From Bacteroidales bacterium (GTDB taxonomy: Bacteria; Bacteroidota; Bacteroidia; Bacteroidales; WCHB1-69), in assembly GCA_017394765.1 (NCBI GenBank), contig JAFPXF010000031.1:4754-68753 (forward strand): a stretch of DNA of 64,000 nt, read 5' to 3'. Every line of letters begins with the position of its first letter. The stretch's first letter is position 1. Of the stretch, positions 1 through 9,128 are shown piece after piece. The notes beneath the pieces are model-generated. The model had not been told where the DNA came from. It worked only from the letters and a program-made list of their open reading frames with translations, and made no database searches. Position numbers and translations under genes: made by a program.

Positions 1-217
1 CCAGACGTGCGCGCCTGATCTGCATCACACTGCTTCTGACATCGCCGAGCTGATCATACGCATATTGCGCATCAACCCATCCACCAACGCTCACGTGCTC
101 TTTCACTTGCTGCCATACGTCTTGGGATTTCTTTTTTTGGATGGTATCTTGCGAAAAGCCTACCACCGAACCCAACCATAAGGTCTTCATTAAAAAAAAC
201 AAACTTTTATTTGCCAT
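1..217 (-). CDS. Phosphate-selective porin (OprO/OprP-like), 3' truncated by window edge
   Basis: Open reading frame on the minus strand from an ATG at 215-217 that runs off base 1. The 72 visible residues begin with a hydrophobic signal-like segment ending in VGFSQD. They continue with VSVGGWVDAQYAYDQ and MQIRRARL, the typical start of phosphate-selective porin O/P-type outer-membrane barrels, whose first strands read like 'G..QxQY' followed by 'RRARL'. An alternative start lies at 190 (MKTLWLG), which gives a more compact signal peptide. The gene is divergent from the AraC-type regulator at 376. Only the N-terminus is visible, so the substrate cannot be judged; the family assignment rests on about 40 mature residues. 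Confidence 0.6.
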   Translation of the reverse strand, partial: MANKSLFFLMKTLWLGSVVGFSQDTIQKKKSQDVWQQVKEHVSVGGWVDAQYAYDQLGDVRSSVMQIRRARL

Positions 218-375
218 ATACTCAAAAATACCTATTTTGAAAAAACGGGCAAAAATATTATTTCAACGCCAAAACAGTGTCATCATTCAGCTGTAATATG
301 TCATAATATGTCAATATTTTGTCGTAATTCAGTAAAATCGAGTAACAGATTTAGGATTTTATTATTTTCGCCGCC
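218..375. other. AT-rich divergent intergenic region
   Basis: Noncoding region between the divergently transcribed porin and AraC-type gene. It is strongly AT-rich and holds two TATTTTTG boxes reading toward the porin (250-257 and 223-230 on the minus strand) and a short direct repeat of ATATGTCA around 296-316. No box of the same kind is obvious upstream of the regulator. It is a natural place for regulator binding, but no operator can be assigned from sequence alone. Confidence 0.4.
250..257 (-). promoter_or_regulatory. Bacteroidota-type -7 box upstream of porin
   Basis: TATTTTTG on the minus strand fits the Bacteroidota -7 consensus TAnnTTTG. It lies about 33 bases before the ATG at 217. 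A second box at 223-230 would only leave a leader if the start at 190 is used. Confidence 0.4.
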
Positions 376-915
376 ATGAAAATTCTATACATCACGCTGT
401 CGATTTTAGCTATCTCCAACATTATCACGTTGGTATTATTCATTCACAGCCGTCACTCGTATCGAAAACTGATGCAGAAGAGTCTCCGCCAAGACGATGA
501 TGGTAATAATCTAGTCGAACGGATCGTCTTCGAAGCAACTGATTCCATCGATGATCAAAGCGAAAAGCTGCTCCAGAAATTACAGACCGGCATGGAGCAG
601 GACAAATTATACTTGAGACCGGGATTGAGCATTCAGGATTTGGCCAGAGAATTTGGGACAAACAAAACGACGCTTTCGCACGTCATCAACGCTTGTTTAC
701 ATCAGAATTTTTCCACATTACTAAATAGTTACAGGATAAAAGAATCCTTAAATCTGCTTAGCGACCCCCAATATTTCCAGGAAAAGATGGAGGTGATTGG
801 GGAAATGTGTGGCTATAGCAGCCGACAAGTTTTCCATAAAGCATTTAAGAAGGAGATGGGAATCACACCTAGCCATTTCCGTAATATCCAAAAGGCGACT
901 ATCCGGAAAAAGTAA
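376..915 (+). CDS. Membrane-anchored AraC-family transcriptional regulator
   Basis: 179 residues. Residues about 3-25 form one hydrophobic helix at the very N-terminus. A charged linker follows, and then a C-terminal AraC/XylS-type helix-turn-helix region (about 75-175). That region contains LSIQDLAREFGTNKTTLSHV for the first HTH and the conserved second-HTH pattern GYSSRQVFHKAFKKEMGITP. The protein has no cupin or other ligand-binding domain, so the DNA-binding part seems tethered to the inner membrane. It sits between the porin and the downstream end of the polyene cluster and is convergent with the cluster. Control of either neighbour is possible but inferred only from position. Confidence 0.8.
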   Translation: MKILYITLSILAISNIITLVLFIHSRHSYRKLMQKSLRQDDDGNNLVERIVFEATDSIDDQSEKLLQKLQTGMEQDKLYLRPGLSIQDLAREFGTNKTTLSHVINACLHQNFSTLLNSYRIKESLNLLSDPQYFQEKMEVIGEMCGYSSRQVFHKAFKKEMGITPSHFRNIQKATIRKK

Positions 916-929
916 AAATACAGCAGGAT

Positions 930-2270
930 CTATTTTCCAACTCCTCTCAAGTCCACAAACTTAACAGGTTTCCGCGCACTCGGCGGGAAGTTAATGCGCT
1001 GGACCTCCTCCACAGAGGCGATCTGCACGACCGGAGCCACACGCACGTGGGCCCGGAAACGGTTCTTCAACTCGTTGACGATCTCCTCAGGATGATTCTT
1101 GAACCGCGAATTCTGTTCCACGACTTCCGCATTCAGCCCGACCTTGACCACCACTTCATCGGTACCTTGTTGCGAGTCTTGTACATAGATGACGTAGTTC
1201 TGCACAAACGGGGTGTTGTTCAGCACATCCATCATGGCCGGTGGATAAAGCGTGGTTCCCTTCAGCTTGATCATGTTGTTCTTGCGGCCCACCAACGGGG
1301 TGAGACGGTAACTGTTTCTGCCACAACGACATTGTTCGGTGATCTTCGCGCACATATCGCCCGTGCGGAAGCGCAGGAGCGGCATGCCCTCCACGCCGAG
1401 GGTCGTCACCACCACCTCGCCGGTCTCGCCGTCAGCCACCGGCAGGTTGTCCTCACCGATAATCTCCACGATGATGAGCTCAGGGTGCACATGACCGCCC
1501 ACACCATACTCGCACTCGCTGAAGGTGGCGCCCATCTCCGTCGAGGAGTAGGTGGCGTAGAGTTCCACATCCCATTTCGACTTGATCTGCTCGCCCAAGA
1601 GGTTGAGCGAGAAGTCCTGATTGCGCAGGCTCTCCCCTATCCCGATGATTTTGCGGATGCTGGAGTTTTGATAGTCAATACCATGATCCTCAGCGTATTG
1701 AATCAGCCGCGGAATGAACGAGGGCACGCACATGATGCTGTCGGGCTTGATGCGCTGAATGGTGTCCCACTGCAATTCGGGGATGCCGTTGCCCACACGG
1801 ATGACGGAGGCGCCCAACTCGCGCAGCCCGAGAAAATAGGCCAGGCCGGCCATGAACCGCTTGTCGAGGGTGACCATCAGCTGGAGGATGTTGCCGGGTT
1901 TCAATCCAGCACATTCGAAGCTCTTCTTCTCATTGTAGGCCAACCGTTGGAGGTCCTTCTCGGTGCAGCAGAAGGTCACAGGGTCGCTGAGCGTGCCACT
2001 GGTGGTGATATAGTCGATCACCTTCTCTTTCGGCACACAGAGGAAGTCTTCGTTGAAGAGCTGGAGGTCTTTCTTCTCCGTGAAGGGAATGTTTACCAGA
2101 TCCTCGATGGTGCGGATTTTCTCTATCCGGATGCGGTAGCGCTCGAACATGCGCTGATAATAGCGGGAATGCCGGTTCAGGTAGAGCAACGCTTCGTGCA
2201 TCTTCACCTCTTGGAACAGCTTGATCTCTTCCGGGGAGGCGAATTCTATATCGTGGGGTTTGTCAATCAT
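930..2270 (-). CDS. Phenylacetate-CoA-ligase-like AMP-forming enzyme (aryl acid activation)
   Basis: 446 residues resembling the PaaK branch of the adenylate-forming superfamily. The AMP-binding loop ITTSGTLSDPV is at about 88-98. The adenylate motif ATYSSTEMG is at about 239-247 and FRTGD at about 301-305, followed by a C-terminal ACT-like part typical of PaaK. It would activate a carboxylic acid as an acyl-adenylate or CoA thioester. As the last gene of the polyene cluster, a role in loading an aromatic starter (the job of ApeH in aryl polyene clusters) is an inference. The start is 57 bases downstream of the preceding gene. Confidence 0.75.
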   Translation of the reverse strand: MIDKPHDIEFASPEEIKLFQEVKMHEALLYLNRHSRYYQRMFERYRIRIEKIRTIEDLVNIPFTEKKDLQLFNEDFLCVPKEKVIDYITTSGTLSDPVTFCCTEKDLQRLAYNEKKSFECAGLKPGNILQLMVTLDKRFMAGLAYFLGLRELGASVIRVGNGIPELQWDTIQRIKPDSIMCVPSFIPRLIQYAEDHGIDYQNSSIRKIIGIGESLRNQDFSLNLLGEQIKSKWDVELYATYSSTEMGATFSECEYGVGGHVHPELIIVEIIGEDNLPVADGETGEVVVTTLGVEGMPLLRFRTGDMCAKITEQCRCGRNSYRLTPLVGRKNNMIKLKGTTLYPPAMMDVLNNTPFVQNYVIYVQDSQQGTDEVVVKVGLNAEVVEQNSRFKNHPEEIVNELKNRFRAHVRVAPVVQIASVEEVQRINFPPSARKPVKFVDLRGVGK

Positions 2271-2327
2271 AACATGTTGATAAAAAAAATTCGAAAAATT
2301 AACAATTATTACGAATGATCACAATGC

Positions 2328-3143
2328 CTATTGCCATTTCCATAGAGACAATGTGCGTTGCAGCCAATTCAGAAACTCCGCAGGCCAGACCATACATCCT
2401 CTGCCCGCCATTTTCTCCTCATTCACCCCGAAACCATGGCCGCCGCTTTCCGGGCGTACAATATAGCAGGGCTTGTCATGGACTTTCAGCGAGTCGGCCA
2501 TCATCGCGGCATTTTGCCAGTCCACCGTGGGGTCATCGTCGCAGCTGAGCAGGAAGACGGGGCAGCGCACCTTGTCGGCATGCAGCTCCATGGAGAGCGA
2601 GTCGCGCATGGCGAGGTCGTGCTGGCGGCGCTCACCGAGCAGACCGCGGCGGGAGCGTTTGTGGACGTATGGCTCGCGCATAGTCACCACAGGGTAGATG
2701 GCCGCCACGAAGTCGGGCGCGGTGCTGTCGGGCAGCAACTCCGCCCCGCTGAGCACCAGATGGCCGCCCGCGGAGAAACCCATTGCCCCGACGGTTGAGT
2801 AGCCTTTCGACTTAACGGTTTTTAACGCTTCACCCAAAGCATTCAACTGACCCGGATATTGCGTGCAGCAGCTCCGGCGGACATGCGTAAACCACGACCA
2901 CCAACCCGAGACAGGATACTCCAGCACGTATGCGGCATAGCCATACTGGTTGAGCCATTGGGCCACTTCGCTGCCTTCCCCCCTTTTCGCCAGCCAATAG
3001 TAGCTGCCGCCCGGACAAACCACTATCGCCGTTTTCGCAGGCTTTTCAGGAAGATATTCCACAAGCTTTTGTCCCACAGCACTCCCGTTCAACAGCAAGA
3101 AGATGGCGAGCGACAAAGTCTCTATAATGCGATACCGTTTCAT
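2328..3143 (-). CDS. Secreted alpha/beta hydrolase (esterase/BD-FAE-like)
   Basis: The start chosen at 3143 gives a clean signal peptide (MKRYRIIETLSLAIFLLLN, cleavage after SAVGQ). A start at 3176 would overlap the upstream oxidoreductase by seven bases and could be used for coupling. The mature part is an alpha/beta hydrolase: oxyanion segment VCPGGSYY, nucleophile elbow GFSAGG (serine at residue 124 of this start), an acid in SCDDDPTVDW, and the catalytic histidine in SGGHGFG. The family includes acetylxylan-esterase-like and carboxylesterase enzymes of the envelope. Within the polyene cluster it may trim or transfer acyl groups outside the inner membrane; the actual substrate is unknown. 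Confidence 0.75.
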   Translation of the reverse strand: MKRYRIIETLSLAIFLLLNGSAVGQKLVEYLPEKPAKTAIVVCPGGSYYWLAKRGEGSEVAQWLNQYGYAAYVLEYPVSGWWSWFTHVRRSCCTQYPGQLNALGEALKTVKSKGYSTVGAMGFSAGGHLVLSGAELLPDSTAPDFVAAIYPVVTMREPYVHKRSRRGLLGERRQHDLAMRDSLSMELHADKVRCPVFLLSCDDDPTVDWQNAAMMADSLKVHDKPCYIVRPESGGHGFGVNEEKMAGRGCMVWPAEFLNWLQRTLSLWKWQ

Positions 3144-3169
3144 ATTTCGTACATTTTCCACTGACCAAT

Positions 3170-4672
3170 TCAACATCCTCTATTGATTTTCCGCACGAGC
3201 ACATCGTCGCCAAGCAATGCCTCTGCCGTGATCACGGCAGTGAGGGGAACGCCGCAACAGCCATGCAGGTAAATGTTCTGCCCCGTCAAGAGAAGGTTGG
3301 CGGTCTTCGTGCGGACAGGCACATAGCCTGCATACGGATTCCTGCAATCCTTCATCAAGCCATACAGCGAGCCTTCCGGTGCGCCATTGTAGTCGCGAAT
3401 GGTCAGTGGCGAAGCATCGTACACATGTGCCACACACTCGCGGATGCCCGGATAACGATTCTCCAGCTTCTCCAAAATCCTTGCCGTATGTTCTCTTTTC
3501 CATTCCAGATAATCCTCCCCACGATGCCCGGTAACCGTATTTTCCCAGCGTACACATGCCGAATAGGGCATAAAGACAATCGCCTCCATCGCCTTGGCAT
3601 ATGGTCCCTGATGCTTCTCGCACGGCGTGAACGCGACCATAGTCTGCGGCCAATCCTTCTCTATATGCTTTCCAAAATTCCAGACACTGTCGTAACTATC
3701 CATGTAGTAGCATGGATAATTAATATAGGGGAACGTATCCGGCTTGAATACCATATAAACACAATAGGCCGAATAGTTATTCGGAGACTCATTGACACGT
3801 GTCCGGAAAGCCTTAGTAAACAATTTATTATCAGAAATATTCAACAGCGATTGAGGATGTATGTCAGAAATATAAACGTCTCCACGGAAAACGCATCCGT
3901 CGGCGGTGGTCACCTGCCGCACCAAATTGTCCTCCACCGCGACATGTGTCACATGCGCACCAGTCACAATCGTGCCGCCATGACTTTCAATGGAAGTCTG
4001 CAAAGCCTCTGCCAACTGAGAAGCCGGCCCCTCGAACCGGGAATGCTCCTCTATGAAAAGATAGTTGATGAGCGCGAAAATATAGGCAGGCGTATAACCG
4101 GATTCCCCTCCGCACAAAGGACTCATATAGGCCAACAAATTTTGAAGTTTCGGATCACTTATATGGCTGTTTATAAACTCTTTGGAAGATCTAAAAAAAG
4201 CATCGCCATAGGATTTCCCCCAGTCAACGCCCTCTTTCAGGAAAAAGAAATCCACCTCTTCGGACATTCTATAAAGTTCATCGACATACGTCTGGATGGC
4301 ATCCTTCTCTTCTGGAAACATTTGCTGGAAATAGGCCGTGAAATTTGCCCTGTGGGACGGGACACGATAGATCTTCCGATCTTCGTGGCAATAAATTTCA
4401 TCGGTGCAGTCCACATCGTTGGCGCGGAAGGAAAGTTGGTCGAGGATGCCGAGATAACGGCAGATTTTATAGAGCGCACTGTTGGGGTGCATACCGCCCA
4501 AAACGTGCATACCTGTGTCAAAAGAAACGCCTTGGCGGGAGAAGGAGCGCAATCCGCCTCCCACCCGACGCTCCTTTTCCAGCACGGTTACATGAAAGCC
4601 CTCTTTTGCCAGCAACGCGGCGGTGAAGAGCCCGCCAAAGCCCCCCCCTATAATCACAATTTCTTTGCTCAT
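3170..4672 (-). CDS. CrtI-like NAD(P)/FAD-dependent oxidoreductase
   Basis: 500 residues with an N-terminal Rossmann dinucleotide-binding motif (IIGGGFGGLFTAALL at about 7-21) and the second FAD contact VLEKERRVGGGLRSF. This is the signature of the phytoene desaturase / retinol saturase superfamily. The C-terminal FAD motif region reads NLLLTGQNIYLHGCCGVP. The gene overlaps the MMPL gene by four bases (ATGA), so translation is probably coupled. Enzymes of this superfamily occur in flexirubin-like clusters. The likely job here is oxidation or reduction of the polyene chain or its aromatic head, but the direction of the reaction is not visible. Confidence 0.75.
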   Translation of the reverse strand: MSKEIVIIGGGFGGLFTAALLAKEGFHVTVLEKERRVGGGLRSFSRQGVSFDTGMHVLGGMHPNSALYKICRYLGILDQLSFRANDVDCTDEIYCHEDRKIYRVPSHRANFTAYFQQMFPEEKDAIQTYVDELYRMSEEVDFFFLKEGVDWGKSYGDAFFRSSKEFINSHISDPKLQNLLAYMSPLCGGESGYTPAYIFALINYLFIEEHSRFEGPASQLAEALQTSIESHGGTIVTGAHVTHVAVEDNLVRQVTTADGCVFRGDVYISDIHPQSLLNISDNKLFTKAFRTRVNESPNNYSAYCVYMVFKPDTFPYINYPCYYMDSYDSVWNFGKHIEKDWPQTMVAFTPCEKHQGPYAKAMEAIVFMPYSACVRWENTVTGHRGEDYLEWKREHTARILEKLENRYPGIRECVAHVYDASPLTIRDYNGAPEGSLYGLMKDCRNPYAGYVPVRTKTANLLLTGQNIYLHGCCGVPLTAVITAEALLGDDVLVRKINRGC

Positions 4673-7600
4673 ATTTCTATCTTGTAATGATTCTGATATT
4701 TACGAAAATGTCGCCAATATTCAGGGACCTCTATCTCGCGACAAATTTCCGCATAATGTTCCAAATAATAGTGACGCATTTGCTTGGCGACAAGACGATC
4801 TTTCTCGATGTCAAGGTCCGTCCCCATTCCATCGTATGGACGGATGCGCCGGGTTATTTCCATATAGATGTCCCCTTCACGAATCAGGAATTCCTCCTTG
4901 GACAGCACATGTCCGGTGCCGTGCAGGAAGACCGGCACCACATCGGCATCCAGTTCACGCGCCAGGGTGAAGGCACCCTTATGGAAGCGCAGGATATCGC
5001 ACTGCGGGGAGCGCGTGCCCTCAGGAAAGACACAGATGGAATAACCGCGCAGGTACAAATCGCGCAACCGGGGAAGAATGTTCTCCATGCCGTCATGCAC
5101 AGGATAATACTCAGCCTTGCGAATCACCAATCCATAGAACGGATTCCTCCAGACCCAATCGTTAGTCAAGAAAACAATCTTTGGTGTCAACGAAATCATA
5201 CAAAGCAAGTCAAAGTGACTCTGATGGTTAGACACAACAACCGCTGGCTTTTCAAAAGTCTCCCCCGATATATTATTGATGGAAAAACGGATCCCAGGAA
5301 GATGTTGCACACAAAAAGAGGCTATACGCTGCAACATTTTGTGATAACGCAGTTTCTTGCTCTCCGAATTCTTTCCGATCAAAAAATAGATTGCGGCGAA
5401 CGGTATCAGGAACAAAAAGAGGAAGAAGAACGCAACAGCACACAACGACATATAAAGCAGCCGTTTGAGTGTTATCGGGGTTTCGCGTTTCCGACCATTC
5501 TTCCGCGTCAGCCAATCGAAGACGACAGTCGGCAGGAAGGAGGACATCAGAACGACGGCCAACATGCCAATGATGGTCACCATGGCCAGTGACTGCAACG
5601 CAGGATGTCTGGCCACGACCAAGCAACCGATGCCGGCAAACATGACCAAGGCCGATATGACCACGCTGTGCTTGTAGGAGGCCAGGCGCGGTTTGCCGGT
5701 CGTATATTCGTACAACAACCCTTCGGTAATGAAAATCGTGTAGTCATCGCCCTGTCCGAAAATAAAGGTAGCCAAAATAACATTGACGATATTGAATTGG
5801 ACACCTGTCAGATACATGATGCCCAAAATCCAGACCCAGCTGACAGCCAGCGGCAAGAAGGCCAACAAGGCGAGTTCTATCCTTTTGAAAGAGAGCAGGA
5901 GGAAGATGAAGACCACAACACTGCACACCAATCCGATATAGTTAAACGAGCCGCGCAGCATATCCACCAGTTGATGCCCCACATCACTGCCGGAGAAGAC
6001 AAAGAAGCCCTCATCCTTGTCGTCCAGCAAGGCATGCACTGCCTCGGGATCAGACGTCTTCACATAATTGACAATTTTCCATCCCTCATCCGAGGCATAG
6101 ACATACTTGTTGGTGAAGGGTTCAACAACATCATCAAACTCCTCAATACTTGGAATTTCCACTGTTTCCGACACCTTGCTTACAAAAGGCAGGAAGGCTT
6201 GCTCCTGAAAGCCATGTTCATCTGCTTTTCGTTGGAACTCACGCAGGAATGCCTGCCGATACTCGTTCTGCCAGAAGTCATTCCAACGGGCGGCAGCACT
6301 TTGCAGCTGTTGCCGCGAGAGCAGCATCTCCCCCACTCCACTGATCGTCTCCACCGCCGCACAACCCTTGAGCTGCTCCATCAAGGCCGCATTGCGGTCC
6401 ACCGCATCCTGCAGGGTGGCGCCTTCCGAGACAGCATACATCATGTCGGAAGACTGCACCTGGGAGAGAATCTCCAGATTCTGTCGCTGGGATGGGGTCA
6501 TATAGTTGATGTGTGACAAGTCGCTGTCGAAGGATATCTTTTGGGAACAATAGCCCAAGATGACCGTCACCACCAGACCGGCCATAAGAATCCATGGGCG
6601 AGCTTTGCTGCGTGATAATTGCAGTCCGGCCAGTTTTTCAAAGAGAAAGTGTTCGGAGGGTTGCGGGCGGTGGCGCATGAATTGCGGCAAGAAGATCAGC
6701 ACAAAGAAAATTGTGCCTATCAGCATCAGCGAGGCGAAGAGGCCAAGGTCGCGCATTGCCTGGGCATCGAGCCACAGCAGGCAAAAGAAGGCAGCCACGG
6801 TCGTCAGGTTACCGATGAAAAGAGGCGACACCATTTCGCGCAGAGCCTCCCGCCGATTGCCGACCTCCTTGTAGGTATCTAAAAAATGTAACGGATAATT
6901 GGCCACGATTCCAATGATAACAGAACCGATGCCCAGCACGATCACGGAGATGCTGCCTCGGAGAATGGCGATTCCTGCCAGTGCGAACAAGGCTCCGAAG
7001 AGAATAGACGCGCCCACCCAAAGGATGTCCGATATGCGACGATAATGCAGCAGCAGGATTGTCAAAATCAAGACCAAGGCTATGGTAACCGCCAAAAGGG
7101 AGTCGCGCTTGATCTGCTTGGCGTTGGCGGCAGCAATCAAAGGCGCACCCACAGCTGCCATCTCGACACCGGGAACCTGGGCCTGCACCTCGGCGATTTT
7201 CTTGTCCAAGAATTGGGACAGCAGCCCGTTGTCGCGACTCTCATTGGAGCCGTAAGGACTGTCGAAAGTGATGATGCCGTGCTGTCCGTCGGCCGTGAAG
7301 AGATAGCCATCTATCACCTGAAAGGACTCGTTCAGTTTCAACGAGTTCAGACGCTGCAAGGCCGGAGAGAAGAGCTGCAGCGGGTCGTTGCACATACTAT
7401 AACGGAACATGCCCGATGTAGGGAACATCAACATTCTCCCGATGGCTTCCAACCGGTCGTCAATGAGACCGGGAGTCTGCAGCAGGGAATCTATACGCTG
7501 ATAATCAGCATCCTCCAACAGAAAAGGCAGATGGTTGTACACTGCATTCATCAGATCCAGGAACTGCATCTCATCCACCGTTGTCGTCAGGTTCTCCACC

Positions 7601-7908
7601 ATTTCACAATCGGCGAGGCTGTCGCCTAAACGCTGCATCGCATCTTCCACCTCATCCAAAGCATGGAGGGTGTCCTTCCCCGAAGCGGAGACAACGATGA
7701 CAATCCTGTTTTGGGCGGCAAACTGTTGATAGACTTCTTGATACTTCCTGCTTTTCTCATCCCGAGGGAGGAACTTGGCGATATCTTCTTCGTAGCTGAT
7801 TTTAGATGCCAAAAAGGCAAAAAGCACCGTGAGAGCAAGTACAATCGCAATGCCCAATCCACGATGTTTTTCCAGAAAATCGTATATTCTTAAGAAGAAC
7901 TTCGTCAT
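4669..7908 (-). CDS. MMPL/RND-family exporter fused to a PlsC-type acyltransferase
   Basis: 1079 residues. The first ~840 show the MMPL/RND layout: one N-terminal helix (about 17-36), a periplasmic domain, a bundle of helices, and a second copy of the same plan in the middle of the protein (helices again from about 440 and 650-790). The last ~200 residues are a lysophosphatidic-acid-type acyltransferase with NHQSHFD (about 894-900) and VFPEGTRS (about 960-967), the two catalytic blocks of PlsC enzymes. In aryl polyene clusters an MMPL protein is the presumed exporter and acyltransferases are separate genes. Here the two are one polypeptide, which suggests acylation coupled to export at the inner membrane. 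An 84-base gap separates it from the upstream glycosyltransferase. Confidence 0.85.
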   Translation of the reverse strand: MTKFFLRIYDFLEKHRGLGIAIVLALTVLFAFLASKISYEEDIAKFLPRDEKSRKYQEVYQQFAAQNRIVIVVSASGKDTLHALDEVEDAMQRLGDSLADCEMVENLTTTVDEMQFLDLMNAVYNHLPFLLEDADYQRIDSLLQTPGLIDDRLEAIGRMLMFPTSGMFRYSMCNDPLQLFSPALQRLNSLKLNESFQVIDGYLFTADGQHGIITFDSPYGSNESRDNGLLSQFLDKKIAEVQAQVPGVEMAAVGAPLIAAANAKQIKRDSLLAVTIALVLILTILLLHYRRISDILWVGASILFGALFALAGIAILRGSISVIVLGIGSVIIGIVANYPLHFLDTYKEVGNRREALREMVSPLFIGNLTTVAAFFCLLWLDAQAMRDLGLFASLMLIGTIFFVLIFLPQFMRHRPQPSEHFLFEKLAGLQLSRSKARPWILMAGLVVTVILGYCSQKISFDSDLSHINYMTPSQRQNLEILSQVQSSDMMYAVSEGATLQDAVDRNAALMEQLKGCAAVETISGVGEMLLSRQQLQSAAARWNDFWQNEYRQAFLREFQRKADEHGFQEQAFLPFVSKVSETVEIPSIEEFDDVVEPFTNKYVYASDEGWKIVNYVKTSDPEAVHALLDDKDEGFFVFSGSDVGHQLVDMLRGSFNYIGLVCSVVVFIFLLLSFKRIELALLAFLPLAVSWVWILGIMYLTGVQFNIVNVILATFIFGQGDDYTIFITEGLLYEYTTGKPRLASYKHSVVISALVMFAGIGCLVVARHPALQSLAMVTIIGMLAVVLMSSFLPTVVFDWLTRKNGRKRETPITLKRLLYMSLCAVAFFFLFLFLIPFAAIYFLIGKNSESKKLRYHKMLQRIASFCVQHLPGIRFSINNISGETFEKPAVVVSNHQSHFDLLCMISLTPKIVFLTNDWVWRNPFYGLVIRKAEYYPVHDGMENILPRLRDLYLRGYSICVFPEGTRSPQCDILRFHKGAFTLARELDADVVPVFLHGTGHVLSKEEFLIREGDIYMEITRRIRPYDGMGTDLDIEKDRLVAKQMRHYYLEHYAEICREIEVPEYWRHFRKYQNHYKIEI

Positions 7909-7976
7909 GAAAGAATCAACTGTTTACAGGCTTTCCTGCTGATAATCCAATATTTATCCATTTTACAAAAAACTTG

Positions 7977-7984
7977 CAAAAATA
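7977..7984 (-). promoter_or_regulatory. Possible internal -7 box before the MMPL gene
   Basis: TATTTTTG on the minus strand, about 70 bases upstream of the MMPL start, in the only sizeable gap in the middle of the cluster. It matches the -7 consensus TAnnTTTG, but no clear -33 TTG is seen. It could split the cluster into two transcripts. Confidence 0.35.
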
Positions 7985-7992
7985 AGAATTTT

Positions 7993-8760
7993 CTAATTCT
8001 GAATTGATTTCAGAAAGCGAACAATCTTCACAGGCAGGTAATAGAACAAAGCGGCAATGCATAGTATGCTGTTCAACACGCTGATTCTAAAGAAGTCGTG
8101 GAACGGGCGGAAATGGCTCACGCGCTCGCCCTCAGGCGGGTAATAGACACGCACAGGCACCGACACCACGGGAGTCCCGCGCCACGCAGAGAAGACCAAC
8201 AGTTCCAACTCAGCCTCGTAGCGCGGCGTGATGGGCCAATGAAGGTTGATGCGGTCCAGCGGATAGAGCCGGAAACCACTCTGCGTGTCCTCCAAACGGA
8301 TACCCGTCTGCAAATGAAACCAGAAATTGGAGAATTTGTTGGCAAACGTGTTCTGCGCGGGCATGTTGTCGGCCGTCAAGTTGCGTGCCCCGACAATCAG
8401 CGACCCGCGATGTGCCTGAAAACATTCCATGATAACAGGAATATCCTCGGGAAAATGCTGTCCGTCGGAATCGATAGTAATGGCGTGATGGTAGCCCATC
8501 TCCACCGCACGGCGAAAGCCCTGCATCAGCGCATAGCCCTTGCCACGATTCGGCGTGTATTCAACCATGTCAGGAAGTTCCGGAAAAGCGGCGACAATAG
8601 CCGCTTTGGTCTCTGGCGTGCTGCCGTCGTTCACCACGATGATGTTCGATGTGTAGATGCGGATACGCTGCAACACATCCGTGACCGTCCGCTCGTTGTT
8701 GTAGGTCGGCACCACAACACATACGCGCTCTTCATCAAAAAACTCCTGCCAATTCGTCAT
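7993..8760 (-). CDS. Glycosyltransferase family 2 protein
   Basis: 255 residues with a GT-A fold start (VVVPTYNNERTV, about 16-27) and the metal-binding segment TIDSDGQHFPED around 95. It ends with one or two hydrophobic helices (about 215-245). It resembles dolichol-phosphate-mannose-synthase-like family 2 enzymes that use nucleotide sugars at the cytoplasmic face. The start ATG overlaps the stop of the dehydratase gene upstream by four bases. In this cluster it may glycosylate the lipid carrier or the polyene head group. Family is clear, acceptor is not. Confidence 0.8.
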   Translation of the reverse strand: MTNWQEFFDEERVCVVVPTYNNERTVTDVLQRIRIYTSNIIVVNDGSTPETKAAIVAAFPELPDMVEYTPNRGKGYALMQGFRRAVEMGYHHAITIDSDGQHFPEDIPVIMECFQAHRGSLIVGARNLTADNMPAQNTFANKFSNFWFHLQTGIRLEDTQSGFRLYPLDRINLHWPITPRYEAELELLVFSAWRGTPVVSVPVRVYYPPEGERVSHFRPFHDFFRISVLNSILCIAALFYYLPVKIVRFLKSIQN

Positions 8761-9128
8761 CGCACAATGTCAAAAGTCATTGAAAATTTTGTGAAAACAC
8801 GCGCATTCACTTCAACCTTCCCCCGGACAGAAAGGATTTCTTCCGATTGTTCAATCTTGTCGAAAACGAAAGTGGCTTCAGAACCGTCGCCAGGGCGGAT
8901 GATATCCACAAATTTCACATTCTTGACGGCACGGAGGACAAGCCGCTGTTCGGTCAGTTTTTGCGCTAATTCAGCGACCAAGCCCACGATGCAAACCCCG
9001 GGCGTGATGGGATTGCCTGGAAAATGCGCTTTGTAAATTAGACTTTCAGGCCGCCAACGCACCACAACAGCATCCGGCCGACAGCCAACAATTTCGTATA
9101 AATCGTTTTCCAACTTCATGGCTATCAA
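8757..9128 (-). CDS. Hot-dog 3-hydroxyacyl-ACP dehydratase (ApeI/FabZ-like)
   Basis: 123 residues of FabZ/FabA-type hot-dog fold. The motif KAHFPGNPITPGV (about 33-45) carries the catalytic histidine typical of FabZ and of ApeI in aryl polyene clusters. It would dehydrate the 3-hydroxyacyl-ACP in each elongation round to keep the conjugated double bonds. It overlaps the upstream LolA-like gene and the downstream glycosyltransferase by four bases each (ATGA), showing tight coupling. A slightly later start (MKLEND) is possible. Confidence 0.8.
   Translation of the reverse strand: MIAMKLENDLYEIVGCRPDAVVVRWRPESLIYKAHFPGNPITPGVCIVGLVAELAQKLTEQRLVLRAVKNVKFVDIIRPGDGSEATFVFDKIEQSEEILSVRGKVEVNARVFTKFSMTFDIVR

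Noticed and set aside
1047..2318. Long open frame on the plus strand opposite the CoA-ligase-like gene
   Set aside because: Antisense to a clear gene; rich in H, V and L from reading complementary codons; no family features, no promoter box.
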